A stretch of DNA of 64,000 nucleotides, from assembly GCA_964035795.1 (NCBI GenBank), contig OZ038323.1:6062217-6126216 (forward strand), given 5' to 3'. The translations under genes were made by a program, and so were the position numbers. The notes under the pieces are model-generated. The model saw nothing but the letters and a program-made list of their open reading frames with translations. It had not been told where the DNA came from and ran no database searches. Of this stretch, positions 27,719-50,950 are shown piece by piece; the first letter of the stretch is position 1, and each line of letters opens with the position of its first letter. This stretch comes from Pterobdella sp. o SKG-2022 (taxonomy: Eukaryota > Annelida > Clitellata > Hirudinida > Piscicolidae).

Positions 27719-30700
27719 TTTATTTTGGAAAGTAACTCAAAAAGTATAGCTTTAGTTAAAAATTAAATTTTTGCTAAAAAGAAAGCAGCCCTTCGGTTCT
27801 TGTCTTCTGACATAAGTCCTCAAACGCTACAAATAGTTGAAACTCTATTATTATATTCAAACCTTTGGGTTACAACAATGTTCTCTAATGAAAAAAGGTC
27901 ATTTATTCAAGGGTCAAGATTTTCAAAGTTTTTCAATGCTTGGAGATGGTTAAAGTATTACCGCAATAAAATTTTTCTAAAAAAACTTATAAAAGGTTGA
28001 AAGTTTGTTCTTTTCTCAGATCAAATTCTAATATTAATTAAATTCCATTCCTAAATTAATTAGTTTTATATGATCTCATTATTCAAACTCTCAAAAATAA
28101 GATCCTTCACATTAGAATTAATTGGATTACTTACATATGTTTTCACATCTTGCTAACTTATATTCCTAACTCACATTTTTCAAACTTACTGACTTCCAAA
28201 ATCATTCTACATCACTTACCTGCACTTTTCAACCTTATTTTACTCAAGTTCGTTAAAAAAATATCCTATTTCCACTTTGTTTTCTATGTTTTAATTTTAT
28301 AAATTGCTTCGAAATTTCCCGCTTCTTACCATACTGTAAAAACCATCCTTTGTTTTAAACTACCAGCTCATCTCTACTTTCCCACCATTTTTTCTATTAA
28401 TTGCAGTCCACCAACCTAATCCGCTTTCAAATAGGCTTGCTAGTGAAACTTTTGTCAGCCACCTCAACTGTTTCTTATCCTTTCATTTGGTCTTGAAGAC
28501 TTAAACACTTTCATGCCACTGTCATAATATTCGTTATTTGTTTGAAAAATATGTCTTTGTTCAAGTTTTCGACATTTTCCTGCTTTTGAACCTTGCTTTT
28601 GTCTACCTTTTGCTTCTCTTGACTTACCTTGTATCTTTCTTACAGATCATTTGCTGTTTTTTTATCCTTTTTTTCTTTTATAGTTTTTTTTTAAATTTTT
28701 TACATCTTCTTTCTCTTCTCGGTTAATTAAATCTTTTTTTGAAGAGACTTCATACGTATTACCATTGCGTTTCTTACTTCGAACCTTTTTAAAATGTATT
28801 TAATAATGGAAATTGTTCTAAAGAATAGCTTCAAATATTTAAAACTTTCAGCTAAGATAAGATAAAATTAACCCAATGGTTTTTTAAAATTATTTTAGAC
28901 CACGAAGATATTCAATTAGGAATGCCCATCAGATGATGCAAGGCCATCGTGTTGAGTCCATCTTACGAAAAGCTTCGTGGAAAAAAATAAACTCCTAAAA
29001 GTGTTTTCATTTGAGTATTTATGTTTAATTAAAAGAATTAAAATCGTGTTGAGTATTAAGCAAGGCTGCTTTTTTTGACCAAACCTCTGGACTTTCTCGT
29101 GGTTGGATTGAAAATGCAGTTTTAATCCAAACTGCAAACTTATTATTTGGAACGGTAAAAATAGAATAAATCGTCATTATATGCCACACAAAGCTTATTT
29201 GGGAAATAGAGAAAAATCATATTTCTATCTCAAACTCCATCTACTGTTAAACCATAACCCTTCAACTTTATTAAAGATTCAAAATCTGAGACTTCCTTTG
29301 CAAGTATCCCAAGTGATTTTTATTTTTACGTGGTACCTTAGTGAAGCTTCACTTGAGTCGATTTAAAATAGTTCATTTATATCTTTCTTATATAACCCAT
29401 GGTATTATGGAAACGGACGCAAAACGATGATGATCTTATATATAAAAGTATTGTAGCCGTTAAGCTTCAAGAATGAAGAGTACATATTTTTTATTGAAAC
29501 AAATGGATATCGATTTAGTCTATCCAACACCCACCCACTCACTCAGTTCACACATATAAATTTATATACACTTTTATATAAGAACAATTAAGATAAATGT
29601 ACAGATTCATGCACACAGACATGCAATAATACGTGTATATACAGCGTGGGCCTCACGAACATACAAGCATGATTTGTACAATAATTTATGAATGACCCTA
29701 GAATAATGATTACAACGATGAACAAAAATATAATCAAGAATTTTAAGATACATAAGGTGTCTCTAAAAAAATAATCAGCATAATAATAATGGCGGTGAAT
29801 ATAATAATTATAGCATAAACAATATACCAAAAATTTAATACCTTATAGTGTCCTAACTTAAAGGCTTGAAAATAATACCAACAACTTAATAGCGTAAATG
29901 GAGGATGCTGACGATAATACAGAGTTGAAGCTCACAAAGAAGCGCTAAGATCATTGTGTTCCTAAGACGCAGTATGCGAAGAATATGCCTAATAAGAAAA
30001 ATTTTATTATAGTAATAAGAATAAAAATAGAAACAATAAACTTTCTATTTGAAGATTCTAATATATATTTAAATATCGATACGCTTCTCGTGTGAAGTAT
30101 TAAGAGAGAACTATACCTCAAGGAAGTGGGACTATGATGAGAAAGGCTTAATTTTCATGTAAATTAAATGACAGATTTATGAATTCCAAACCATCAAAGA
30201 CATGAATCTGTATAGTCCCTAAATAAGTTTGCATTAGCCGTTCAATCTGAATTGATAGCGTTACTTAAATGAATAGACCACGACAAGTATTCTCATCAGA
30301 TAACCTTACCAAGAGATTATCACAAAAAAATAATAGATCAGGATAAAGACTATGGAACTTCGAAGGAGAGTGATATTAATCTATCAACACAATCATTATG
30401 CAGTCTCTTGACGGCGGTGGTTTATAGCCTATCTAGTTTTCAGAGGTTGAAGAGAGCACTTCACGGAAGTCGATAGGAAATTGCGAAAAAGATTAATTGA
30501 AATACGTAATAAATTTTCTTTGTCTGGACCCTTAATCAAACAAAACCTTAAAACTTTTGCGGCAAATGATCACCTGACCAAGATAAGCGCAAGCTGGGAT
30601 ACAATATTATTAAAGAAATTTTTTAAGGTTCGAGAAACTTGGTTTTACTGATGCTATATCTTCTTAAAAGATACCTTTTTGAGAATTTGCACAAGTGTTG

Positions 30701-31705
30701 CCTAACATTTAAATATTGCGACTATATCTAAATTTTCAAAAAACCTGGGCATTAAGCAAATAGCATTAGTTTGGATATTATGGTCTCAGTGGACCAACGA
30801 GCTATAGATGAACTAGAAAAAAGTATAATTCCAAACACTGCAAGAAAGCCTATAATTTTTAAATTCTCGAGGTTCTAATGAAAGCATCTATCAAGAAATA
30901 GCTGATGGTCAAACAGGTGGCATCGGTGATTACATGAAGTATGGGAAAAAATTATCGATTGAGGATATAATAGTATAATAATTAAGTGATGTTGAAATCT
31001 TTATATATGATAGATTTGAGAACGTGGAAATGAGGATAATGAAAAACTCAATATAAAGATAAGCTGAAAGAATAACAAAATAGTTGATTGTCTACTGTCA
31101 AGAAAACACAAAACAAAAATAACTTCAAAAAATAAAATTTAAACAAATAATCTCAACGAAAACAAAACGAGACCCCTCATCATCATCATTATAAGTGATA
31201 AAAATCCATATAAACACCACGCCATTATAAATATACAAAACGGGGTGAAATTACTATTGTTATATTGTTACATAAGTCTTAGCAATATTTAACACACCAC
31301 ATCCACCTCAACAAAGCGATGACACTTCAACTTCACATCCCTACACACTTCACCAACCAACCTCGATAAAACGATTGCCCTTCAACTCACCAAAACTTTA
31401 GCCACCTAAGGACCTTCTGAAGCATGTCATCTTGGAAATTTCCAAAATGGGTGGTCAATGTGACATCTTAAGTCATAATAATCGTCTTTATGGTCATTTT
31501 TTTTCAGAGAAAGGTGTTTTATTTCATCATTGACGAACAAAACTCATTTTTTGCATTGTTTGATGGGAGATTTACTTTCCCTTAACTCAACTTTTCAAAT
31601 TGTGAGTTCCCTGTGGTGGTGTCGAGCTGAGAGTGAATGAATCATCGGAAAGAGTAATTAGATCGGTTAGCATCTCGAGTATTAACCACCACTTTTGCGT
31701 CGTAT
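27719..31705. other. Unassigned 4-kb region
   Basis: AT-rich DNA to the right of the duplicated block. Short open frames exist (for example 27800-28000 forward) but none has a recognisable motif or splice-compatible partner. It contains one arm of a dispersed repeat (28965-29020) and TA-rich stretches near 29550-29640. Around 31290-31390 two similar short segments follow each other (cctcgataaaacgattgcc and cctcaacaaagcgatgac). No gene could be supported. Confidence 0.4.
28960..29025 (+). repeat. Dispersed repeat arm (also at 62797)
   Basis: The run acgaaaagcttcgtgg followed by aataaactcctaaaagtg is similar to the right arm of the palindromic element at 62741-62850. It is probably a fragment of the same transposon-like family. 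Confidence 0.5.
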
Positions 31706-32035
31706 ATGCCCAAACTCAAGGATATTTCAAAGGCAGCTACTAGTAATACATTTACTTTCGAATACTCAAAATTAGCTAAGTTGCAAACATTCGATATCCA
31801 TCAAATCACCGACGAGCGATTCTACAGTTACATCCCTTTACCTGATGACAGCAGTAGACGCCATCAAGACATCAATTCAGCACAAGGCACGTATTCATGA
31901 ATTCATTACATCTCGCACTTGTCTTTCAGTTACGCAATCAGTAACGACAAAGGGATGGACTTCAACAAAGAACCTTCCGTGCTGAAACTCTTCCATACCT
32001 TAACCGCATGTATTCAATGCCTTTCAAAGGTATGA
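31706..32035 (+). CDS. Small protein of unknown function
   Basis: Not recognised. The first open segment starts at ATG 31706 and is protein-like (FTFEYSKLAKLQTFDIHQ, then DERFYSYIPLPDDSSRRHQD). A second open segment (31930-32029) reads YAISNDKGMDFNKEPSVLKL then FHTLTACIQCLSK. They join in phase if 31891-31929 is an intron (GTATTC ... CTTTCAG), but at 39 bp that is shorter than the other introns here. If the second exon reads on past the GT at 32030, it stops at 32035, giving about 96 residues; if that GT is a donor, later exons would lie inside the DYRK1 locus on the opposite strand. It converges with DYRK1. Base composition is clearly less AT-rich than the flanks, which supports coding. Confidence 0.5.
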
Positions 32036-32882
32036 ATACAATGATATACATATTGCAATATAAACCTTGATAATAGTAAAAGAAGATAAAAGCGTTAGTG
32101 AAAAATAAAAGCAAAAACAACAATAATAATAATATGAATAAAGCAAAGCAACGCATACAAACGATGATGGAGAGACAAGCCCGAGTAGAACATACAGAAT
32201 AATAATATCACGAAAACCATGTAATTGCCACTCGCCTTTTTAACTACACAATCTTATTACGTTGTATCGATGGGTGCGATTATTAATTTTTCTTGCAATT
32301 CATTATTCTTATTATTATTATTATCATCACCACACCAAACGCTGATTTTTATCCATCTATGAAATTTTACCATTGTTGATTATATATAAAAAAAACAAAT
32401 AACAAAACAAGAAAAACTAAAAAACTCAAGCCAATTTTGATTATCCTTCAACTTTTAATAATAATAAGAATAATAATAATAAAAGTAGTAGTAGTATTAA
32501 TAAGAATAACTTGAGTAATAACAATAATAAATTAACTAATGGATAAATACCATATATTTTCTATCATGTATGGACAGAATTTTGCTGTTATTTATATTAT
32601 TAACATTGAAAATAGAACTAATCAAATAATAATTATTATTTAATATACTTAATATTTAATTACACATAAACAAAACACAACTAATCAATGCAAAACAATT
32701 TACCAAAAGAACAAAATAAACAGTGAAGATGATGATAATAGCAATGAAAATAACGTAAAAAAACATGGGAAAAAAATAGTCCTAATAAAAATGAAAAAAA
32801 TGATGATGGTGATGATGGCGGAGCAAGCAAGATCGGCAAAGCGTTATGTTGGGGGCAATTCATAAACAAAAACCATGTATAC

Positions 32883-32884
<2 letters not shown>

Positions 32885-32950
<66 letters not shown>
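32885..32950. repeat. (AT)n microsatellite
   Basis: About 33 AT units between the unknown gene and the DYRK1 stop codon. It may fall in the DYRK1 3' UTR. Confidence 0.95.
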
Positions 32951-32953
<3 letters not shown>

Positions 32954-33014
32954 GCAATACCTTGAATCGACATCAACAAATTTTTGGTCTATAAGTTATA
33001 CATTCTCATTATGG

Positions 33015-42638
<9,624 letters not shown>

Positions 42639-45291
42639 AATTACATGCCTAACAGTCACTATAATAATCCACTAAACTAAATAATAAATCTGTATTTAGT
42701 TAGGTAATGTCTTGCTTTCTTGTTTGGTAAGCAAAAATTCTGGTATATTTAGAAATAATATTTTTTGACTTGAATTAGCCCCATTTTAACACTTTGATGG
42801 CTATTATGAATATTTATATCATCTTAATATTTCTTACTATTATATTTTATGGTTTGAATATCTTTTGTTTTTAATTAAAATTTAAATAAATTTTCTTGAG
42901 TATTAGGGCAATGAGGTTCAGAATTCAATTTCGATTAATGAAATTTCTCAATGCAGGAAATTTTTCTCTTAATGTCAAAATGAATTTCATCTTCCAAGTA
43001 TTTTTTCTTTTACTAGTGTTTACGTAATCTTTCGCAAGATTTCATATGACTTCTCAGTAAATCACTTGATTCTACAATTTTAAACACCTGAATGATAACA
43101 ATTATAAATAATTTTCCAATTTTATTTATATATGTATTAATAGTTAAAAAGTATTCGAAATATCCTTGTAGTATTACTTCATTGCACAACGCGAATAGGT
43201 TTTGACGGTGATTGAGCAAGATATAAAAAATTGGTTTTGAAAATAAATTTGAGAAACTGCACTAAATAAATTTTTAAATGACGACACAACTTTTTATAAT
43301 GATGACGAAACGAATGTAGGTCTTAGATATAGGTTGAGCGAAAATTAAGTGATCAGACGAAATTGCTCACCTCGTCTGGCTGGTATTTTTGCTTTTCAGG
43401 AGAGACAAAAACAAAATTTCCAAAGTTAAGCAATTGCAAAAGATTTAATTTAACTCGCAAATGACGATTTTAGTTTATAAAGCGATTCAAATGCGCAATT
43501 CGATGTTAATTACAGATTAACAGGCAAATGACAATGATGTTTTTTCCTTTTTAACGCTTTAAAAATCAAATTTTTATGAAATTTTTGTAAAAAAACTTTA
43601 AGAATAATTATCCGCTAATGAAATATTTTATGCCGATTTGATGAAGATGTCCGAAAGACGAGTTTAAAAAGGAAACAAGTCAAACGCTTCAGACACATAA
43701 ACAACCACATATCTAACAATATGGCGTAAAGCTATATTATCGAGGTCAGCTTATTCTCGTATTTGATTGGTCTTTATTTATAACAATTAAATTTCTCGTT
43801 TGTGATTGGTCGACACTGCTTATAAACACTCAGCAAAATGCATATTTTATAAATAGCTGTGTAATTTTAAAGTTCTATGCAACTTTTTGAAGACTAAATC
43901 GAAACTGACTTTTTGACAAAAAAAATTTCAAAACAAAATTTTTTAATCATTAAAATTTTAAAAAATAATTTTTCTGTAAAATCTTTACAACCATTTTATC
44001 AAAACATTTCAGAAATTTGTAATACCTAAAATTAGCTTACGTCAATTAGATTATATAACTTAAGCGTCACCGTCATTCTATTTTCCAACTTTCATTTCAC
44101 TGTGGGTGACATTCCATACTTGAACAACTTTTTGAATCATACTATTTACATAAATTTGAATCTTTAAATAATATGGAAAACATTTTTAGTATGATTCATT
44201 TCAAATTCTTTTTATAAACTTTTATCTTTCATTATGAAATTTTTTTCAACGCTCTACAAATTTTTTATATCGCCATAGTAATCATTGTAAGTTTCATCAA
44301 GCAATGTAAGATTAGACACGAGTCTTTCGGACATTTGTCTAACGTATATGACAAAGAACGGTTTTATCCTCAACTTGATCATTTAAATTTGAATTTATCA
44401 AGTAGTTAAATATGACCTCAAAATATTTTCCGATTTTTTAAAGTTTTTAAACTGAAAACAACGTTTTGAATGACTTTATTAACGCATACTTAACATTTCT
44501 GAACAGTATAAAACAAAATTGTTAAATCACTGTAAAACAACACAAAGTCATATATGATAAACAATATCTGAAAAATAAACGATAATGAGATTTTCGATAA
44601 GTTTGTATAAAGATGGCGTACAGTATAAACCAAGCGAGCATAAGAATGTCAAGCCATACATTTTGGACAATTTCATTTTGATATGAAATGTGTGAGTGGA
44701 CCCTTATCACCGTTGAGTGAATGCAAATAGCAATAAAAAGCATTTTTTATAACACGCAAAAAGTCAACTTTGACCAAAATTTCTATGATATAAAACTTTA
44801 ATGGGAGAAAATGAAAATAGAAATTATGATAATAACATAAAACTTGAAAACATGTTAAAACACGCTATATCATGTAGAACACATACGAGAGAATCGAAAC
44901 TTGTGAGAATAACATACATATATGAAGATGTTGCTAGCAAAAAGAACATAACATGAAAGTTCTTATAAAATACGAAGTGAAATACCTCAATCATGATTCA
45001 AACGTTAATACCTTCATTGAAATATAAAATATAACACTTATGATAAACAATTTATCCAAGTACCAAAATACTCTTCTATCTAGCCGTCTCTCAACCATGT
45101 TGAAAATATTAATTAACATAGATATGGTAAAAAAAACTCAATAAAATGAGAACACAAATGACTGTATAAAATTTATATGACTCAATCAAAAAGCAAGTTA
45201 ACATGAAACTTTAATTCTATCCGATAATCATATAAAGAATGAAACTTTGGCTAAATAAGGCGATATTAATGCAATTCCCAAGAACCCAACA
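42639..45291. other. Intergenic region between SIAE-like gene and DYRK1
   Basis: About 2.65 kb without a supported gene. Both flanking genes are on the minus strand, so DYRK1 promoter and 5' UTR sequences should lie in its left part. A pair of short inverted segments (43648-43664 and 44322-44338) is the only structure noticed. Confidence 0.4.
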
Positions 45292-48200
45292 TTACACAAG
45301 ACTTACTGCCTCCACTTTGAACCTTGTTAACTCTTTGACATCACTCAAAACAGGCCGCACAAAAGGCATGATGGGCAGGTCTTTGAGAGAGTATAGTGGA
45401 CAACTTTGAAGGTGGCAAGGCCTATCTTTCCACAAATACCTCAAAGCTACAACGTGATTGCGGCAGCCCGAAACGTCTATCATTACAGATTTTGGCCCCA
45501 CATCAACGATCCTTGACCTCACCCACTGCCTACCAGGAGCATAAGAGACTTTAGGGAAAGAGAAAGTGCAGGAAAGGGAAGTGTTGAGAGAGCAACACAC
45601 CTCAAAAGAGTTTTCATCATCGCCATTTTGAGATATATCGTTATCAAATACCACTTCCAACAATCTGATGTCATCATCCCCCTCTTCTTTCTCAGCAAAC
45701 CCATTGCTCTCTTCAACATTTCTTTTCTTTTTTTCCGTCTCTTTAACTTCATTGTTATCTTCAATCTCTCCCTCATTCTTTTCTTCACTCTCAACCTCCT
45801 CTTCCTCACCCTGGTTATTATCATCACCATATAGATTTTCTAACTTTGAGCTGGAGAATCTATATTCAAATGGCAAAACAAGATCAAATGAAGCATCATG
45901 AAAAGAGTAAAAATTTTTAAGGATTCCATTTGAAAGCCTCTTAGCCGCAATGTGGGACAGAGATGTTTTAGAGGAGGTTTTGGTCATTGTGACCTCATTC
46001 ACACTGCTTGCCTCATCAACACCAACATCCTTATCATCACCAGCAAGATTTGGTTGGAGGTCAACAGTAGGTATAAGAATGGTGTTGTTGTGTAGTTCAT
46101 TTGGGAAGAAGCCATAATTGTTCGTTTGTTTCCACCTCATATCCGCATAGTTATAAGTGTAGTGGTTGCTAGCATGATTTGGAGGTTGCGTCTGAATAAT
46201 TTGTTCAAAACGTTAACGCATTCAATCATGGAATACTTGAAAAAAAGAAACATATGAGTAAATTCTAAATTAAAAATTGAGAAAAAAATATTTTTAATTA
46301 CATTCTTCTTAACATATCCTTTCTAGCACCAATTTTACCAAAATGAGCAAAAAGAAGCACACAAACCTGTATGACAGCCACATTGGAGTTGGGCTGGTGT
46401 GAAGTCCATGAAGAGAGGAGGTGATGCAGACTGCAGTTGTAATTGGTTGATGAGATCTTTATATCTTGGATGCCTGTGAAGTGATCAAAGAAATGCTTTC
46501 ATATAAAGTTCATTTACCATCATCAATTTTTAGAGGCTCTGTTTAAATAGCAACAAGGTTACAATTTCATAAACTTTGAGCAAAGTTTTAAACCAATACA
46601 TAAGGAAATGTGAAACTGAAAAGACAAAACAAAAACTTGGAACACACACTGACTCACCATGATTCCACACAAGACCTCTGTTAGGTAATGAGAACAATGG
46701 ATGCAACATGCTGTTGTAGATGCTACCAACACTGTGAGGGTTATTAATTATTAGTATTATTTTATTATTAGAATTTTCAAATTTCAATTCAAGGTTATCA
46801 GAAGCACATCTGAAGAAAACCATGTGACAAGTGATTCATAACTTTAGAACAAAATTTAATGGCAAAATAACTGTTAATAGCATACCTAAAAAATAAGTGT
46901 TAAAAACATAATTCAAAAATAGTTAAAAATAGCTTTATGCAAGACCAACTTGAAATCATCTTGAAGCTTGCATTCTTTAGCAGCAGTAGGAGGGATCCAT
47001 TGGTGGATGTAAGAGGATGGATAGATGGCTGAAATCAATCCTATGCTCCTATTGGTTTGTTTTTGCAGGTGTTTTGCCATTAATAAACACATGATGGGGG
47101 TCTGTGCAGATGTTTCTGTAGGTTCAAATAACAATCATGAAACAATAAAAAAAATTATAAGCAACTAAATTTAATAGATTATCATTATTTCATTAAAATT
47201 TACAATGATAAAAGAATGAAAAAACATTTTTTAATGAAAATTGAATATTTATAATTATTAAATTTTACCTTTAGATGGCTTGCTCCAATGCAGCTTAACA
47301 TTGACAATATTGAATCGAGGCCTGTCAGACTGGGAAGGGTTGAGAGATATTAGTCGGATATCATTATTCTTGAACCTCTTTCCATTACTTCCCGTGGCAT
47401 TCTTTTTGTTCTGCAGAGTATAAGCATTAAGAAAATTAAATTTAAAATTTTAATACAAATAATAATAATTATCCAAAAAGTTTAAGTTTATAGTGTCATT
47501 CAACCCAGAGAATTTCAAGATCACTTGATAATACAAAGATTTTTAAATATAATTTTGAGCTGACAAGGATGACAATGAAATGCATTATATTAATAATTTT
47601 TATAGAGCAAAAGATGTTACCTTCATAGCAGAATAAGAAAATTTTTCATCTCCAGCACACACCCACACATCTCCGAACAAAACATCTTTGATTCTTATTT
47701 TTTTTCTTGCTTCTGGTATTCTAGCCTTAGCATCTATGGTAGCAATGATCTCATAAGGTTCATCACTGCCAGCTGGTCTCACAGGATTAAGAGTTGCAGA
47801 CCAGGTCAAACCTTTGGCTGTATTCATATTTTTGAAATTTAAAATTATTGTTGTAATTACTTGAAAACTATACCGTAAATAAAAAATTTAGACACTATCA
47901 ATAAAAATATACACGCAATTATGGATAACTGACCAGTTTGTACTACAGTGGAATGATAGGTCTTCCCATCATCACCTTCCATCTTCTTCAAGACAACTTC
48001 CACACTGACATTTGCTTCAGTTGCGTACCCCCATACGATCACTCTATTTAATTCAATATTTTTTTGAATGATCAATTATAATATTATAAAACTATGTTTG
48101 CTATTTAACCAATTACAATATTTTAATTAATAAAATTTTTACTATAACTATTATTATAAAAATAATTATACTTTTCAGAACTGGCTTGCAATACCATGTG

Positions 48201-48727
48201 GTCAGTAAAAATGTGAGCAAACTTGAAGTTGCCCGAGACCTTTTCTGAACGTTTTATTCACGTTTATTTATTTTAATATTCTTTTAATGTTTTAATAGAT
48301 TAACAAAAAAAAATAGAATTCTTTTTTAATTCTGAAGTCACTCACCATCATAAGTGTAAACTAAGATGGCGGACACAGCGGCTATGACCAACAGTATTAG
48401 TACCATCAGACTAATCACCAAACATTTCACGTCAAAAGATTTCCGGTTCTTTTTTTCAGAAACAGTTCCGTTTTTTGCTTTTTCAGCATTTCCACCATTT
48501 TCTGCTTTATCTTCCAAGACAACTATAGTATCTTTGTCTGGATTTTTTTCACCATTTGCCTTCAGAAGTTTCATTTCTTGTTCTTGTTTTTTTACTTCAG
48601 TTCCATTTTTTTCAATATTCGCTTGTGGATCATCAATACTGACTTTCTTAGGGTCTTCTAACAAAGGTTTTTGAGATGAGCTGTCCGCCATTGCGACCGG
48701 CGTTCCTTCTTTACTCTCAGAACTCAT
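45292..48727 (-). CDS. SIAE: SIAE-like protein, membrane-anchored, catalytic motifs missing
   Basis: Nine exons in phase: 48727-48346, 48244-48172, 48043-47934, 47817-47621, 47410-47269, 47115-46950, 46731-46658, 46473-46367 and 46191-45292, about 716 residues. Family resemblance: FAHIFTDHMVLQ, VIVWGYATEANVSV, DVLFGDVWVC, VKLHWSKPS, GLVWNHG, ADMRWKQTNNYGFFPN, and VVALRYLWKDRPC with CPLYSLKDLPIMPF near the C-terminus. Known sialate O-acetylesterases are secreted or lysosomal SGNH hydrolases. Here the usual CSGQSNM nucleophile motif reads CAGDEKF, SSWGGT reads AIYPSSY, and the final Asp-His region is replaced by a long acidic insertion (about residues 520-600). Instead of a signal peptide there is a charged 100-residue head and one hydrophobic segment (about residues 102-123), suggesting a type II membrane protein. 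A GTAAGT overlaps the last codons (near 45304), so a further 3' exon is possible. Confidence 0.82.
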
Positions 48728-50950
48728 CAGAAACTATAAGTTCAGACCAAACAAATATTATAACACTTAAACGAACCGAAACCTAAAATTTCATTTAAAC
48801 TTAAACATGCACCGAAAAAGATAAGCTTGAACAAAGAAAGCACAAATGGACTCACTCATTCACATACAGTATATATATATACATTAGATAAAAAAATGAA
48901 TGCATATATAAAACCATATAGATACATCAATAAAATCGTGCATTCATTAGTTTCCTATAACCTCATTCTGAATTTAAAATAATGCTTTTCAGTTAAATAT
49001 GTTACAAGAATGATCTTTATATATGATTATCGGAAAAATTAATATCACGGAAAAAAGATGTTATTTCATATAAATCTTTTTAAGAATACATTGAATTAAA
49101 AAGTATATGACATAACTTAGAAATTTGTAGATCTATGCTACAGTAACACATGTTCAAAATCGTATTCTAAAACATTTTAAGTGATTTTGATTTGTTAACT
49201 GCCTTTGAAAGGCCGGTTCACATGTTTATTGTATGTTTCATGAACACCTGCACACTATTCACATATTTTTTAGACTTGTTTTTGTACTTCTTTTCAAATT
49301 ATGAAAACTTAATGAGAGATTATATTGTTTATATGCCGAACTTACATAATATAAAATACAATTGATAGAGAAACCTCGTTATTTAATAGAATAGGGTAGT
49401 TCACAAAAATTAATTCCTAATAAATAAAAACTGCAGTTTAACAATATCTATAAAATTCAAAAAAATAAAAAGCAATTCCGACAAATCAGACTTCTACCAT
49501 TGTTTCCAAGAAGATTTATCAATTAAATAAAGTTAAAAATTATAACCGAAAGTCAAGTGTTCAAAGCATGGCTCTAAAGGCTCCAATTCAAGCGTTTAGG
49601 CCTGGTAGCTGTAAGGGCTGCTACTTGCTCAGTGTATGAACATGAATGTTTCAGTCATGAAATATTTGGCATGTGCAAAAACAATGAATTGTGCAAAAAA
49701 CACAAATATTAGAAATTATTTTTAAAAAATCATCTTTGGTCGGTGTAGCATTTAATAATTTTTTCTACAAAGATAACGAGTTATTAAGTGGTGATAACTA
49801 ATATTAATGAAAATTCAATCTAAATGGAAAATAAAGTCAATAAGCTTTTTGAAAATCTTTGATTAATTCTTTTCTATATGAAGATATTGATTTTAAAAGT
49901 TTACTTTTTATTGAACGCTCGAAGAGACTAAAGTCCTTACACGATAATCAACACAAGCACCAAGCTGGAAAACCCAAGAACGTGAACTTAAAAGATCAAC
50001 CAAAACAAAACAGTTATAAATCGAAACTTTCAATAATAATGATTAAAAAAAATAACTTTATATCGACGCTAGACAGTGATGCTAATTATCCAACAAAAAT
50101 ATTTTGTCAAAAGATTCTCAGTCCAAGCAACTATTCTTTTGACAATTAGAATCATTATTTGTTCAGTCGTTTCTCCCTAAACAATTGATTAATACTTGCA
50201 ATTATTTCTTATAAATGATTACAACTTCATTAAGAAATTGAATATTATCACTTGATAATGCAGGTTAGACTTTGTGATTCAGATTAATAAATACTTTGTG
50301 TTTGTTTACCTTACCAAAAAATTAAATCCACAAGTTCTTTTCATACCTCCATCATTCAGTCAACACACGTATGTCATCTGTAATAACACATTATCGCTAG
50401 TTTCCAGTGCAGTAAAGGTACGTAAATGTTACAGGCTAAAAATATAATCAATTGCTAACATTTTATCGTAAAAACTATATTACTGTTTTACTTAGTCAAT
50501 GTGTATACTATTTTACTTTGTACATATCTTCAATTTCGTCTTCTTATCGTTTTCTGGAATTTTCAGTATTAACATAAGTTTATTAACTAAAACATTAGGT
50601 TTATTCGTTATGATAACCCGAATTATCAAAGGGAAAATGCAAGTTAGTCTTTACGTACATTTTTCCAACAACCTTTTGGTATTATTGAATATATTTAGTT
50701 ATAGAAAAAACAATATTAATGATTCATATTTTGAACATCAACCATGGAATCATAAACAATTTATTTCTTAAGCGCTTCAACATTAGAAGACACCTTACTA
50801 GGAATGTTTCTATGGTAACAAATATTAATCAAGTTAGTTTAAAAAAACCTAAGTGCAAAAAAATGATTTTTATTAATTTTTCGAAATTCTCATTAACCAA
50901 TTAAATTGCACACTCTCAAAATAAAATAATAAATTGAAATTTGAACTGAA
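48728..50950. promoter_or_regulatory. Divergent intergenic region, SIAE-like / EFCAB10
   Basis: About 2.2 kb between two start codons facing away from each other. AT-rich with short open frames only (for example 49859-50149 forward) that show no motif. It presumably contains both promoters; no specific sites were identified. Confidence 0.35.

Noticed and set aside
45519..45901. Overlapping Ser/Leu- and Lys/Arg-rich frames over the SIAE-like acidic exon
   Set aside because: Other-frame shadows of the Glu/Lys-rich stretch.
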